The notes beneath the pieces were generated by a model, which was not told where the DNA came from, made no database searches, and saw nothing but the letters and a program-made list of their open reading frames with translations. Both the position numbers and the translations under genes were made by a program. A DNA stretch of 64,000 bases from an uncultured Oscillospiraceae bacterium (GTDB lineage Bacteria > Bacillota > Clostridia > Oscillospirales > Oscillospiraceae), in assembly GCA_947629795.1 (NCBI GenBank), contig CANRFC010000008.1:1-64000 (forward strand), in the 5' to 3' direction. This document shows, one piece after another, positions 50,496 to 59,187 of the stretch (its first letter is position 1; each line of letters opens with the position of its first letter).

Positions 50496-52489
50496 AAAAG
50501 CAAAACCGCGTCGGCTCCCGGCTGCTCATCGGCCTGGTATTCCTCTTCCTCTACGCCCCCATCCTCCTGCTCATCATCTTCTCCTTCAACGCCGGAGATT
50601 CCAACGTGGTGTGGCGGGGCTTCTCCCTGGACTGGTACGGCAAGCTGTTCCAGAACCGGCTCATCATGGAGAGCGTGTACATGACCCTCCTGGTGTCCAT
50701 TCTGGCCACCGTCATCTCCACCGTGGCGGGGACCTTTGCCGCCATCGGCCTGTTCGGCCTCAAGCGCCGCTGGCGCAATCCCCTGATGACGGTGAGCAAC
50801 ATCCCCACCGTCAACGCCGACATCGTTACCGGCGTGTCCCTGTGCCTGCTCTTCGGGGCCTGCTTCATGACCTGGGGCCGCTTTGCCGCCTGGTTCAACG
50901 ACGTCCAGAGTGTGGTGGAGCTGCCCGAGCGGCTCACCATGGGCTTTGTCACCTTGCTTCTGGCCCACATCGCCTTCGACATCCCCTACGTCATCCTCAA
51001 CGTGGCCCCCAAGCTGCGCCAGATGGACAAGAACCTCATCGACGCTGCCCAGGACCTGGGCTGCACCTGGATGCAGGCCTTCTGGAAGGTCATCCTCCCC
51101 GAGATCAAGCCCGGGGTGGTCTCCGGCGCCCTCATCGCCTTCACCATGAGTGTGGACGACTTTGTCATCTCCTACTTTACCGCCGGCTCCTCCACCTCTA
51201 CTCTGGCCATGGCTATCTACGGCATGACCAAGAAACGGGTGAGCCCCGAGATCAACGCCGTGTCCACCCTGCTTTTCATCACCGTGCTGGTGCTGCTGAT
51301 CCTCTCCAACGTGCTGGAGGCCCGGCAGGAGAAGCTGGCCGAGAGACGCGCCGAGATGAAACCCATGCCCCAGCGCAGGCCCATCCTGCCCCCGGTGGTC
51401 CGCCGGCCCTGGTTCCGCCGGACGGTGGCGGGGGTGTGCGCCTGCTCCCTGGTGCTGGTGGTGGGCGCCCTGGCCGCCGCCACCGGCTCCCGGCCGGTGG
51501 TCAACGTGTGCTCCTGGGGAGAGTACATCGACGAAGACCTCATCACCCAATTTGAGGAGGAGACCGGCATCCGGGTGAACTACCAGACCGCCGAGAGCAA
51601 CGAGACCCTCTATTCCCTTCTGAAGAGCGGCGGCGGAGACTACGATGTGGTGGTCCCCTCGGACTACATGATCTCCCAGCTCATCGAGGAGGACATGCTC
51701 GCCGAGCTGGACTACGACCAGATCCCCAACTTCTCCCTCATCGACCCCCAGTTCCGCAACCTGCCCTACGACCCGGAGAATAAGTACACCGTACCCTACG
51801 CCTGGGGCACGGTGGGCATCATCTATAACTCCACTATGGTGGACGAGGAGATCACAAGCTGGTCGGCCATGTTCGACCCCAAGTACGCCGGGAAGGTCAT
51901 GCTCATCAACAACTCCCGGGACGCCCTGGGCATTGCCCTGAAATACCTGGGCTACTCCCTGAACACCACCGATGAAGGGGAGATCCGGGAGGCCTATCAG
52001 CTCCTGGTGGACGCCACCGACGGCGGGGTCTACGCCGGCAAGATCATGGACGAGGTCTTCCAGGTCATGGAGGGGGGCAACGCCGCCATCGCCACCTACT
52101 ACGCCGGGGACTACCTCACCATGCTGGAGAACAACGAGGACCTGCGCTTCGTCATCCCCGAGGAGGGCTCCAACTGGTTCGTGGACGCCATGTGCATCCT
52201 CAAGGACGCCCGGCACCCCGCCGAGGCCCACGCCTGGATCAACTTCATGGCCTCCACCGACGCGGCCCTGGCCAACATGGACTATATCTGGTACGGCACC
52301 GCCAACTCCGAGGCCATCGCCCAGTACCCCGACTACTACCTGGAAAACTACGGCGAGGAGCTGGACCAGGAGACCTTCGACATCATCCAGACCCCGCCGG
52401 AGGTGCTGGAGCGGTGCGAAATGTACCTGGTCCTCCCCAAGGAGACCCGGGAGCTCTACAAGTCCCTCTGGATCAAGCTGGGCGTGTGA
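50492..52489 (+). CDS. Fused polyamine-type ABC permease and substrate-binding protein (PotC-PotD)
   Basis: 665 residues. Residues 1-275 are a PotC permease with six helices and the EAA loop NLIDAAQDLGCTWMQAFWKVILPEI. A basic linker follows, then a seventh membrane segment (about 309-330) and a full PotD-like periplasmic-binding domain (about 335-665: VNVCSWGEYIDEDLITQFEE, VVVPSDYMIS, PYAWGTVGIIYN, AGDYLTMLE). The binding protein is thus tethered one-to-one to the permease; there is no lipobox. The TTG start overlaps the potB stop (TTGA); the nearest ribosome binding site is GAGGAGG about 11 bases upstream. The frame is continuous. Confidence 0.9.
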   Translation: MKKQNRVGSRLLIGLVFLFLYAPILLLIIFSFNAGDSNVVWRGFSLDWYGKLFQNRLIMESVYMTLLVSILATVISTVAGTFAAIGLFGLKRRWRNPLMTVSNIPTVNADIVTGVSLCLLFGACFMTWGRFAAWFNDVQSVVELPERLTMGFVTLLLAHIAFDIPYVILNVAPKLRQMDKNLIDAAQDLGCTWMQAFWKVILPEIKPGVVSGALIAFTMSVDDFVISYFTAGSSTSTLAMAIYGMTKKRVSPEINAVSTLLFITVLVLLILSNVLEARQEKLAERRAEMKPMPQRRPILPPVVRRPWFRRTVAGVCACSLVLVVGALAAATGSRPVVNVCSWGEYIDEDLITQFEEETGIRVNYQTAESNETLYSLLKSGGGDYDVVVPSDYMISQLIEEDMLAELDYDQIPNFSLIDPQFRNLPYDPENKYTVPYAWGTVGIIYNSTMVDEEITSWSAMFDPKYAGKVMLINNSRDALGIALKYLGYSLNTTDEGEIREAYQLLVDATDGGVYAGKIMDEVFQVMEGGNAAIATYYAGDYLTMLENNEDLRFVIPEEGSNWFVDAMCILKDARHPAEAHAWINFMASTDAALANMDYIWYGTANSEAIAQYPDYYLENYGEELDQETFDIIQTPPEVLERCEMYLVLPKETRELYKSLWIKLGV

Positions 52490-52501
52490 CAAAATTTCAG
52501 G

Positions 52502-52537
52502 AGGGACGGCCCCATGGCCGTCCCTCTTGCATTTTTT
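52502..52537 (+). terminator. Terminator of the polyamine-type operon
   Basis: 10-bp perfect stem AGGGACGGCC / GGCCGTCCCT with a four-base loop, then CTTGCATTTTTT. Confidence 0.85.
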
Positions 52538-52588
52538 CCGCAAATCGTCTACACTATATCCATCCAAGTTCCGGAAAGGATGAGCGCC

Positions 52589-52984
52589 ATGTCCATTGAA
52601 CCGGGCCTGAAGGGCCGCGCCGAGACCCTGGTCACCCCGGAGAACACCGCCGCCGCCGTGGGCAGCGGCCTGCTCCCCGTCTTTGCCACCCCCATGATGT
52701 GCGCCCTCATGGAGGCCGCCGCCGTCAACGCCCTGGAGGGGGCCTTAGAGCCCGGTCAGGGCACCGTGGGCACCGCCCTGGAGATCACCCACGACGCCGC
52801 CACCCCCGTGGGGATGAAGGTCTGGGCCGAGGCCGAGCTCACCGCCGTGGACCGCCGGGCCCTGACCTTCGCCGTTTCCGCCTTTGACGAGGCGGGCCCC
52901 ATCGGCAAGGGGGTCCACAAGCGCTTTGTCATCGACAACGAGAAGTTCCTGGCCAAGGCCCAGGCCAAAAAGGGAGGGGCCTGA
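52589..52984 (+). CDS. Hotdog-fold thioesterase, FlK-like
   Basis: 131 residues. VTPENTAAAVGSGLLPVFATPMMCALMEAAAV and the later GTALEITHDAATPVGMKV match the fluoroacetyl-CoA thioesterase (FlK)-like family; the conserved Thr, Glu and His positions are present. The natural acyl-CoA is unknown. ATG 52589 is set by AAAGGA eight bases upstream. The next gene begins one base after the stop. Confidence 0.85.
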   Translation: MSIEPGLKGRAETLVTPENTAAAVGSGLLPVFATPMMCALMEAAAVNALEGALEPGQGTVGTALEITHDAATPVGMKVWAEAELTAVDRRALTFAVSAFDEAGPIGKGVHKRFVIDNEKFLAKAQAKKGGA

Positions 52985-52985
52985 T

Positions 52986-53477
52986 ATGTCCATCGAAAAG
53001 GTCCGCTCCTTCCTGGCCCAGCGGGGCCGGGAGAAGGACATTCTGGAGTTTCCCGTCTCCTCGGCCACCGTGGAGCTGGCTGCCATCGCCGTGGGCTGCG
53101 CGCCGGAGCGCATCGCCAAGACCCTCTCCTTCGCTGTGGAGGATGGCTGCGTGCTGGTGGTCTGCGCCGGGGACGCCAAGATCGACAACTCCAAGTTCAA
53201 GGCTCAGTTCCACACCAAGGCCAAGATGCTCTCCCCCGACGAGGTGGCCGCCTTCACCGGCCACGCCGTGGGCGGGGTGTGCCCCTTCGCCATCGAAAAC
53301 CCCGCCGTGAAGACCTATCTGGATGTCTCTCTCAGGCGCTTTGAGACCGTCTTCCCCGCCGCGGGCAGCTCCAATTCCGCCATCGAACTCACCTGCCGGG
53401 AGCTGGAGGAGCTCTCCGCCGCCGACGGCTGGGTGGACGTGTGCAAAAACTGGAATGAAACGGAGGAATCCCAATGA
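52986..53477 (+). CDS. YbaK/ProX-type aminoacyl-tRNA deacylase
   Basis: 163 residues. EFPVSSATVELAAIAVGCAPERIAKTL and the central GDAKIDNSKFKAQF with KMLSPDEVAAFTGHAVGGVCPF match the YbaK/EbsC family, which clears mischarged tRNAs in trans (Cys- or Ala-tRNA-Pro and relatives). The lysine in KIDNSKFK is the likely catalytic residue. ATG 52986 follows AAAGGGAGGGG. Overlaps the next gene by four bases. Confidence 0.88.
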   Translation: MSIEKVRSFLAQRGREKDILEFPVSSATVELAAIAVGCAPERIAKTLSFAVEDGCVLVVCAGDAKIDNSKFKAQFHTKAKMLSPDEVAAFTGHAVGGVCPFAIENPAVKTYLDVSLRRFETVFPAAGSSNSAIELTCRELEELSAADGWVDVCKNWNETEESQ

Positions 53478-54004
53478 AAACCAAGCTCGCCCCCCTGGCC
53501 GCCCCCCTAACCTATGTGCTCCTGGGGCTGGTGCTCTTCCTCAGACCCACCGCCGCCGCCAGCTTCCTGTTCACCGTCATGGGCGTCCTGCTGCTGATCT
53601 ACGGCGCCGTAACCATCCTCACCTTCTTCCTGCGGGGAGGCAGCGGCTTCTCCTCCCAGGCCGAGCTGGTCTTCGGCATCATCGCCGCCGTGGTGGGCGG
53701 CCTGCTTCTGGCCCACCCCACCTTCCTGCTGGACTTCATCTTCGTCATCCTGGGGGTGTATATCCTGGCCGACGGCCTGGTGAACCTGAAGCGGGGCCTG
53801 GAGCTCCGGGCCGGGGGCTACGCCGGCTGGACCGCCACCCTGGTGACCTCCGTCATCTCGGTGCTGCTGGGGGTGTTCATCCTCTGGCGTCAGGGCCACG
53901 TGGCCGAGGCCGTCCTGCTCCGGGTCATCGGCGCCTCCTTCCTCTACGCCGGCGTGGTGGACCTGCTGGCCATCCACGCCCTGGGCAAGCTCCTGGACGA
54001 GTAA
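53474..54004 (+). CDS. HdeD/DUF308 family membrane protein
   Basis: 176 residues, six membrane helices in three hairpins (LTYVLLGLVLFLRP, ELVFGIIAAVVGGLLLAHP, LVTSVISVLLGVFILW). HdeD in E. coli is linked to acid resistance; for Firmicute homologues the role is unknown. Last gene of a coupled three-gene set, followed by a strong terminator. Confidence 0.88.
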   Translation: MKTKLAPLAAPLTYVLLGLVLFLRPTAAASFLFTVMGVLLLIYGAVTILTFFLRGGSGFSSQAELVFGIIAAVVGGLLLAHPTFLLDFIFVILGVYILADGLVNLKRGLELRAGGYAGWTATLVTSVISVLLGVFILWRQGHVAEAVLLRVIGASFLYAGVVDLLAIHALGKLLDE

Positions 54005-54019
54005 GTAACGATCAAGGCA

Positions 54020-54058
54020 AAGCCGGCCGGCGCACAACGCGCCGGCCGGCTTGTTTTT
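54020..54058 (+). terminator. Strong terminator after the HdeD-like gene
   Basis: 14-bp perfect stem AAGCCGGCCGGCGC / GCGCCGGCCGGCTT with a five-base loop, then GTTTTTCC. It could also slow the convergent LacI-family transcript. Confidence 0.88.
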
Positions 54059-54080
54059 CCGCTCAATAGGGCCCATGGCC

Positions 54081-55067
54081 TCAGCTGCTCTGCCGCTGGA
54101 TCAGGCCGGGCTGGAAGCTCACCCGCTTGGCGGGCTGCTCCTTGTCCTTGATGCGCTCCAACAGGGTGCGCACCGCCTCGGCGCCCATGGCCTCGGTAAA
54201 GACGCTGACGGTGGTCAGGGGCGGTGCCGTGATGCTGCCGATCTCGTCGCCGTTGATGCCCACCACCCGGACCCGGTCCGGCACGCTGATCCCCCGCTCG
54301 GCCAGGGCCCGGAGAGCCCCCACCGCGATGGGGTCGTGGGAGGCAAACACCCCGTCAGGCAGGGGCTTTCCGGCGTTCAGCCAGCCACTCATCATCTTGT
54401 AGCCGCTCTCGATGCCGTACTCCCCCTCCACCTCTCCGATCTCCCGGAGCTGGGGGTGCCCGGCCAGATAGGCCCGGTAGGCCTTCAGCCGGTTGCCGCA
54501 GTCGCAGCCCTTGTACACGTCCTTGCCCCCCACGTAGAGCAGGGTGCGGCAGCCCCGCTCCGCCAGATGGTCCAGGGCGATATTGACGCACTTGACCACG
54601 TCGATGGTGATCAGGTCCACCCCCGCCGGGGCGGTGTTCATCCCCGAGATCATCACCGCCGGAGTCTCCCCCAGCCCCCGGCAGATCTCCTCCAGCTGTT
54701 CCTGGGGGTAGTTGCCGTTGATGATGACCCCGTCCAGCCCGGTGGGAAGTTCTGAGAGCATGGTGGTGGGGACAAAGCTGCACTTCACCCGCTGGCTGTG
54801 GCAGAGGCTCTCGATCCCGTAGCGGATGGAGAAATAGTAGGAGTTGTCAGCCCGGCTCTGATAGTGGGTCTCCTTGTGGATCACGGCGATCTCATAGCTG
54901 GGCTCGGCCTGCCGGGCCCGCTTCTGATAGCCCAGCTCGCTGGCCGCCCGCAGGATCTTCTCCCGGGTGGCCTCGGTGGTGACCATGGCCGGGTCGCCGT
55001 TGAGCGTGCGCGACACCGTGGCCTTGGATACTCCGGCCTTCTGGGCCACATCGCCCAATGTCACCAT
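54081..55067 (-). CDS. LacI family transcriptional regulator
   Basis: 328 residues. N-terminal helix-turn-helix TLGDVAQKAGVSKATVSRTLNGDPAMVT with hinge helix, then a periplasmic-binding-like effector domain (about 60-328: VDLITIDVVKCVNIALDHLAERGC, GVFASHDPIAVGALRALAERG, PLTTVSVFTEAMG). ATG 55067 is chosen since GGAGGG lies six bases upstream; ATG 55073 touches that site. It likely controls the neighbouring amidohydrolase and ABC importer, whose promoter carries LacI-type operator-like sites. The effector is unknown. Confidence 0.93.
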   Translation of the reverse strand: MVTLGDVAQKAGVSKATVSRTLNGDPAMVTTEATREKILRAASELGYQKRARQAEPSYEIAVIHKETHYQSRADNSYYFSIRYGIESLCHSQRVKCSFVPTTMLSELPTGLDGVIINGNYPQEQLEEICRGLGETPAVMISGMNTAPAGVDLITIDVVKCVNIALDHLAERGCRTLLYVGGKDVYKGCDCGNRLKAYRAYLAGHPQLREIGEVEGEYGIESGYKMMSGWLNAGKPLPDGVFASHDPIAVGALRALAERGISVPDRVRVVGINGDEIGSITAPPLTTVSVFTEAMGAEAVRTLLERIKDKEQPAKRVSFQPGLIQRQSS

Positions 55068-55087
55068 TCTCATCCCTCCTCAACGCC

Positions 55088-55113
55088 CCGCCGCCGGGAC
55101 TCTCCGGCGGCGG
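55088..55113. promoter_or_regulatory. GC-rich hairpin in front of the LacI-family gene
   Basis: 10-bp perfect stem CCGCCGCCGG / CCGGCGGCGG, six-base loop. On the plus strand CTTTTCC follows; on the minus strand it lies just upstream of the ribosome binding site. Role undecided. The remaining bases to 55245 hold no gene. Confidence 0.4.
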
Positions 55114-55245
55114 CTTTTCCTGCCCTTCCCCGCTGATGGGAGAAGGGCGCCGCAGCCTGCGGCCTTATCCTTTTACCTCAGACGTCATAGCAATACAGCT
55201 ATTATGCCACACTTTTCCCCTTTTGGGAAGGGACTTTCCGCACCC

Positions 55246-56070
55246 TCAGAGCCCCAGGAGCTTGGCGGCGTTGTCGTGGAAGAGCAGCCGCTGGGAATCC
55301 TCCCGCAGCCCCCAGCCCTTCACGTGCTCCACCGCGCCCCCCACCGTCAGCAGCGGGTAGGACGAGCCGAAGAGCATCCGGTCCCGGAGGATGTTGTCCG
55401 CCGCCAGGCGCACGTCCTCCTCCCCGGGGCAGTGGAAGGAGTAGAGGTCAGGCAGCAGGTAGATGTTCCCGGTAAAGAAGGCCATGCTGAACAGCTCCCG
55501 CAGCCAGGGCCAGCCCGCGTGCCCCGCCACAAAGGCCATGTCCGGATACCGCCGGGCCATGGCGTGGAACCGGCTGGGCAGGGACGGGTCGATGACCGGC
55601 GTGATGGAGCCGCTGAAGGTGGTCAGCAGGGGCGTCCCCCGCTCGTTCATCCACTGATAGAGGGGCTGGTAGGCCTCGCTGTCAAAGCGCAGGGAATTGC
55701 CCATCCCCGGCTCGATGCTCACGCCCTTGCACCCGCTGTGGAGCACCAGGTCCTTCACCTGCTCCAGGCTCTCCTCCCCGCCCATGGGGTCGTAGAGGGG
55801 GAAGATGAGGAACCGCCCCGGCCACTTTTGGGCGACCTCCATGAGCTCCTCATTGGTGACCCGCGTGGCCGGCGAGGCCCGGCCGGGGACCACCGCCAGC
55901 TCCACCCCGGCCTCGTCCATCTCCTGCACCAGCAGCTCCATGGAGCGCTGGAGGATGGACGGCGAGGGCTCACAGCGGAAGGCGGTCAAAAACCGCTCCG
56001 CCGTGCCGTTGTCAGCCAGAGCCCGGTAGCCGCCGTAGAGGGGCCGCACCCGAAAGTCGATGATACCCAT
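55246..56070 (-). CDS. Amidohydrolase-fold (PF04909-like) protein with altered metal motif
   Basis: 274 residues, TIM-barrel of the amidohydrolase_2 group (VAGHAGWPWLRELFSMAF, HDNAAKLLGL at the C-terminus, FGSSYPLLTVGG). The usual N-terminal HxH metal site is replaced by FRVRPLY, and the aspartate of the GSDxP motif by serine-tyrosine, so metal binding differs or is absent. Relatives act as decarboxylases or lactonases. It stands between a LacI-type regulator and an ABC importer on the same strand, suggesting a role with the imported compound. Confidence 0.82.
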   Translation of the reverse strand: MGIIDFRVRPLYGGYRALADNGTAERFLTAFRCEPSPSILQRSMELLVQEMDEAGVELAVVPGRASPATRVTNEELMEVAQKWPGRFLIFPLYDPMGGEESLEQVKDLVLHSGCKGVSIEPGMGNSLRFDSEAYQPLYQWMNERGTPLLTTFSGSITPVIDPSLPSRFHAMARRYPDMAFVAGHAGWPWLRELFSMAFFTGNIYLLPDLYSFHCPGEEDVRLAADNILRDRMLFGSSYPLLTVGGAVEHVKGWGLREDSQRLLFHDNAAKLLGL

Positions 56071-56086
56071 AGCTCACACGCCTTTC

Positions 56087-56123
56087 TATTGGAAAGGTGC
56101 GGAAAGCCGGAGCTCTCCGCACC
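56087..56123 (-). terminator. Terminator of the ABC importer operon
   Basis: Minus strand GGTGCGGA / TCCGCACC stem followed by TTTCC, between the binding-protein gene and the amidohydrolase gene. Confidence 0.6.
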
Positions 56124-56147
56124 CTTCCCGATTCACGATGGTTTCAA

Positions 56148-57257
56148 TTAGTGGCAGTCGGTGGTGCCGAAGGCCTCGATGAGGAAGCTCTCATCGTAGA
56201 TGGAGTCCAGGTCGATCTCGGAGTCCAGCATGCCGTGGTCCTGCAGGAAGGCGTACACATTGTCCATGTAGGTCCGGTCGGTCTCGGTGAGGCCCAGGGT
56301 GCAGTCATAGTCGTCCATGTAGTTGTCCATCAGCTCCCGGGAGGCGTCGCAGTACTCAGCCAGGATGTCCCAGCACTCGGCAGTGTTCTCCTCATAGTAG
56401 TCCAGAGCCCGCTGGAGGACCTGGAGGAAGCGGACGATGAGGTCACCGTGCTCGTCGATGAACTCCTGACGGGCCACCAGCACCTGGTTGTTCCGGCCCG
56501 GAGTCTCGCTCATGTTGGCCAGGACCTTCACGTCCCCGTCCAGGATGTACTGCCACTTGTTGGGGGAGATGCTCTGCATGCAGTCGATCTCGCCGGAGAG
56601 CAGGCCGGACAGGGCCTCGTTGCCCTTGAGGTTGTAGAGCTGGATGTCATCCTCCACCAGGCCGCCCAGGCCCAGCATCTCAGTGAGCTGGTAGTGGTTG
56701 TCGGTGCCGATGTTCACGGCCAGGTTCTTGCCCTTGAGCTGGGAGACCTCGGTGATGTCCGAGTCAGCCTTCACCAGCAGGCAGGGGTCGGTGTTGGAGA
56801 CGGTGGCCATGGTGATGATCTTCACCCCGTTGCCGTTGGCGATGCCGCTGTAAGTGGGCTGGCCGCCCAGGAAGGACATGTCCAGCTCGCCGGCGGTGAG
56901 GGCCTCGTTCATCACGGCGCCGCTGCCCAGATAGTCGATGACCACGGTGATGTTGTCCTTGGAGAACTCCTCCTCAAACATGCCCAGCTTGTTGGCCAGC
57001 TTCACCGGGTACAGGAAGGTCTCGCCCAGGAAGTCGCCCACGTGGATCTCCATGGGCTCGCCGTGGTTGCTGGCCTCCTGAACGGGCTCAGACTCCACGG
57101 GGGCGGCGGACTCCACAGGAGCCGCGGACTCTACGGGGGTGGACTCGGCAGGGGCGGGGGTAGGGGTGGTCTCCGCGGAGCCGGAGCAGCCGGCGGCGCC
57201 CAACAGAAGGGCGGTGGCGGAGAGCAGTGCCAGGGCTTTCTTGCTCATGTTCAGCAT
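56148..57257 (-). CDS. ABC transporter substrate-binding lipoprotein (NitT/TauA/SsuA type)
   Basis: 369 residues. Lipoprotein signal with LLLGAAGC; mature protein begins at Cys24. A Ser/Thr/Pro/Glu linker with a repeated [16 protein letters not shown] motif (about 38-60) precedes the binding fold ([36 protein letters not shown]). The family binds nitrate, sulfonates, taurine or pyrimidine precursors; the ligand is not predictable. ATG 57257 follows TGGAGGAAAG. Third gene of the importer operon. Confidence 0.92.
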   Translation of the reverse strand: MLNMSKKALALLSATALLLGAAGCSGSAETTPTPAPAESTPVESAAPVESAAPVESEPVQEASNHGEPMEIHVGDFLGETFLYPVKLANKLGMFEEEFSKDNITVVIDYLGSGAVMNEALTAGELDMSFLGGQPTYSGIANGNGVKIITMATVSNTDPCLLVKADSDITEVSQLKGKNLAVNIGTDNHYQLTEMLGLGGLVEDDIQLYNLKGNEALSGLLSGEIDCMQSISPNKWQYILDGDVKVLANMSETPGRNNQVLVARQEFIDEHGDLIVRFLQVLQRALDYYEENTAECWDILAEYCDASRELMDNYMDDYDCTLGLTETDRTYMDNVYAFLQDHGMLDSEIDLDSIYDESFLIEAFGTTDCH

Positions 57258-57295
57258 CTTTCTTTCCTCCAGTATTTGTTGTTTCTTTATTTTCC

Positions 57296-57313
57296 CGGCA
57301 AGCGAGCTTGCCG
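57296..57313 (-). promoter_or_regulatory. Intercistronic hairpin before the binding-protein gene
   Basis: CGGCAAG-CGAG-CTTGCCG, a 7-bp stem in the 69-bp gap after the ATPase gene. Such structures often give the binding-protein mRNA extra stability. Confidence 0.4.
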
Positions 57314-57326
57314 TTTGCCGGAATTT

Positions 57327-58124
57327 TTACAGATATTTGCCCAGGTTCACATCATCGGTGGCGTCCTTGGTCAGATACTTGAAGATCTTGCTGCGGATGT
57401 GCAGGAACTCGTCGCTGCTGCGCTCCCTGGGCCGGGGCAGCTCCACCGAGATGATGTCCATCACCCGGCCGGGCCGGGCGGAGAGCACCACGATCCGGTC
57501 GCTGAGGAAGATGGCCTCGTCGATGTCGTGGGTCACCAGCACCATGGTCTTCTTCTCGTGCTCCCAGAGCTTGAGCACCTCGTTCTGCATGTTGATCCGG
57601 GTCAGGGCGTCCAGGGCGCCGAAGGGCTCGTCCAGCAAAAGCACGTCGGGCTTGTTCACCAGGGCCCGGGCAATGCTCACCCGCTGCTGCATGCCGCCGG
57701 AGAGCTGCTTGGGGAGGGCGTTTTCAAACCCGCTCAGGCCCACCAGCTCAATGTGGTGCTGCACCAGCTTGGCCTGCTCCTCCTTGGGCATCTCCCGGGT
57801 GATGCCGAACTCGATGTTCTCCTTCACCGTCAGCCAGGGGAAGAGCCGGGCCTCCTGGAAGACCATGCCGCAGTCGATGGAGGGCTTGGTCACCACCCGC
57901 TGCCCCACCCGGATCTCGCCCTTGGTGGCGTGCTCCAGGCCGATGACCATCTTCAGCAGGGTGGACTTGCCGCAGCCGCTGGTACCCACGATGCTGATAA
58001 ACTCGCCCTTCTCCACCTCCAGGTTGATGTCGTCCAGGACCTGGAGCTCACCCTTGTTGATGTGGAAGGTCTTGCTCACCCCGCGGATGCTCAGATGGAT
58101 CTCCTTGTTCATCTCCTGATTCAT
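57327..58124 (-). CDS. ABC transporter ATP-binding protein (NitT/TauT type)
   Basis: 265 residues. Walker [15 protein letters not shown]-loop [12 protein letters not shown], signature [15 protein letters not shown], Walker [12 protein letters not shown] and H-loop [15 protein letters not shown]; the AIFLSDR extension is typical of SsuB/TauB. ATG 58124 has AGGAGG nine bases upstream. Lies 14 bp after the permease gene. Confidence 0.94.
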   Translation of the reverse strand: MNQEMNKEIHLSIRGVSKTFHINKGELQVLDDINLEVEKGEFISIVGTSGCGKSTLLKMVIGLEHATKGEIRVGQRVVTKPSIDCGMVFQEARLFPWLTVKENIEFGITREMPKEEQAKLVQHHIELVGLSGFENALPKQLSGGMQQRVSIARALVNKPDVLLLDEPFGALDALTRINMQNEVLKLWEHEKKTMVLVTHDIDEAIFLSDRIVVLSARPGRVMDIISVELPRPRERSSDEFLHIRSKIFKYLTKDATDDVNLGKYL

Positions 58125-58138
58125 CTTCTCCAACCTCC

Positions 58139-58936
58139 TCACTCCTGGTCCACATAGGCCCAACTCAGCAGCTTGCGCTGGAGGACCAGCAGGCCCTTGT
58201 CGATGATCACGCCCACCACGCCGATGCAGATGACGCCGGCGTAGACCCTGGCGGGCTGGGCCAGCTCACGGGCATAGTGGATCATGTAGCCGATGCCGCT
58301 GGTGGCGGCGATCATCTCAGCGCCCACCACGCAGGTCCAGGCCGAGCTGATGCCCAGGCGCAGGCCGGTGAAGATGGAGGGCAGAGCCGAGGGGAGATAG
58401 ACCTTGAAAATGAACACGCTGCGCTTCTTCTCCAGCACCCGGGCCACCTCCAGGAGCTTCACGTCGGTGCTCTGGATGCCGTGGATGGTGTTCAGCAGCA
58501 CCGACCAGAAGCTGCCGATGAAGATGACGGCGGTCTTGGAGCTCTCGCCGATGCCCAGCCACAGGATGAGGATGGGGATCCAGGCCAGCATGGGGATGGG
58601 CCTCAGGATGCTCACCATCGTTCCCAGCACCCGGTTGACGGTGGCCGAGAAGCCCATCAGGCTGCCGATGACCATACCCAGCAGCGCGCCCAGGGCGAAG
58701 CCCCGCAGCACCCGGATGAAGCTGATGCTCATGTCGGTCCACAGCTTTCCGCTGGAGAGCAGGGACCAGAAGGTGGACACGACCTTCTGGGGCGAGGGCA
58801 GGATGGAGGTCCGGACCATCCCGGTATTTGTCACGATAAACCAGATCGCTACCACCAGTACCGGTGCGATGACGGTCAGGGCAAAATTCTTTGCCTTCTT
58901 GGCCCCGCCCCGGGACTCCGCTTTGCTTTCTTCCAC
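58139..58936 (-). CDS. ABC transporter permease (NitT/TauT type)
   Basis: 265 residues, six membrane helices. EAA-type loop LEVARVLEKKRSVFIFKVYLPSALPSIFTGLR and SAWTCVVGAEMIAATSGIGYMI are the SsuC/TauC signature. GTG 58936 follows AAAGGGG nine bases upstream; the frame runs further 5' but into the leader. First gene of the operon, under a strong promoter with operator-like sites. Confidence 0.92.
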   Translation of the reverse strand: MEESKAESRGGAKKAKNFALTVIAPVLVVAIWFIVTNTGMVRTSILPSPQKVVSTFWSLLSSGKLWTDMSISFIRVLRGFALGALLGMVIGSLMGFSATVNRVLGTMVSILRPIPMLAWIPILILWLGIGESSKTAVIFIGSFWSVLLNTIHGIQSTDVKLLEVARVLEKKRSVFIFKVYLPSALPSIFTGLRLGISSAWTCVVGAEMIAATSGIGYMIHYARELAQPARVYAGVICIGVVGVIIDKGLLVLQRKLLSWAYVDQE

Positions 58937-58988
58937 GATGATTTTCCCCTTTCTCTGTTGCAAGGTGGCGCCGAAAATAACTTCAAAT

Positions 58989-59060
58989 TTTAGTAAACTA
59001 TTTTCTTGTTCTCTCGGCATCTGAAAGCGCTTATGTACTTTTTGCACGGTGTTTACGAAA
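58989..59060. promoter_or_regulatory. Operator-like sites downstream of the importer promoter
   Basis: TGAAAGCGCTTATG (59022-59035) resembles the cre/LacI-family operator core; TTTACGAAA (59052-59060) lies at the transcription start; TTTAGTAAA (58989-58997) is the reverse complement of TTTACTAAA at 59132-59140 in the divergent promoter. The adjacent LacI-family regulator is the natural candidate. Confidence 0.5.
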
Positions 59061-59063
59061 GGG

Positions 59064-59092
59064 AGTATACCGTTTTTCTACTGTTTTGTCAA
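59064..59092 (-). promoter_or_regulatory. Promoter of the ABC importer operon
   Basis: Minus strand perfect TTGACA (59092-59087), 17-base spacer, TATACT (59069-59064). Confidence 0.85.
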
Positions 59093-59131
59093 TGCCTTCT
59101 TGAAATTTTCTGAAAAATTTTCAAATTGGTA

Positions 59132-59160
59132 TTTACTAAACTTTTTACTTGTGCTATGAT
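59132..59160 (+). promoter_or_regulatory. Promoter of the PHP phosphoesterase gene
   Basis: TTTACT (59132-59137), 17-base spacer, TATGAT (59155-59160). Confidence 0.7.
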
Positions 59161-59187
59161 AGCCTCAGAATCAAATGAGGTGAGAAT

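Noticed and set aside
50492-52489. Possible frameshift or missed stop between PotC and PotD
   Set aside because: The frame is continuous, codon use is uniform, and an extra membrane segment bridges the domains, which fits a real fusion.
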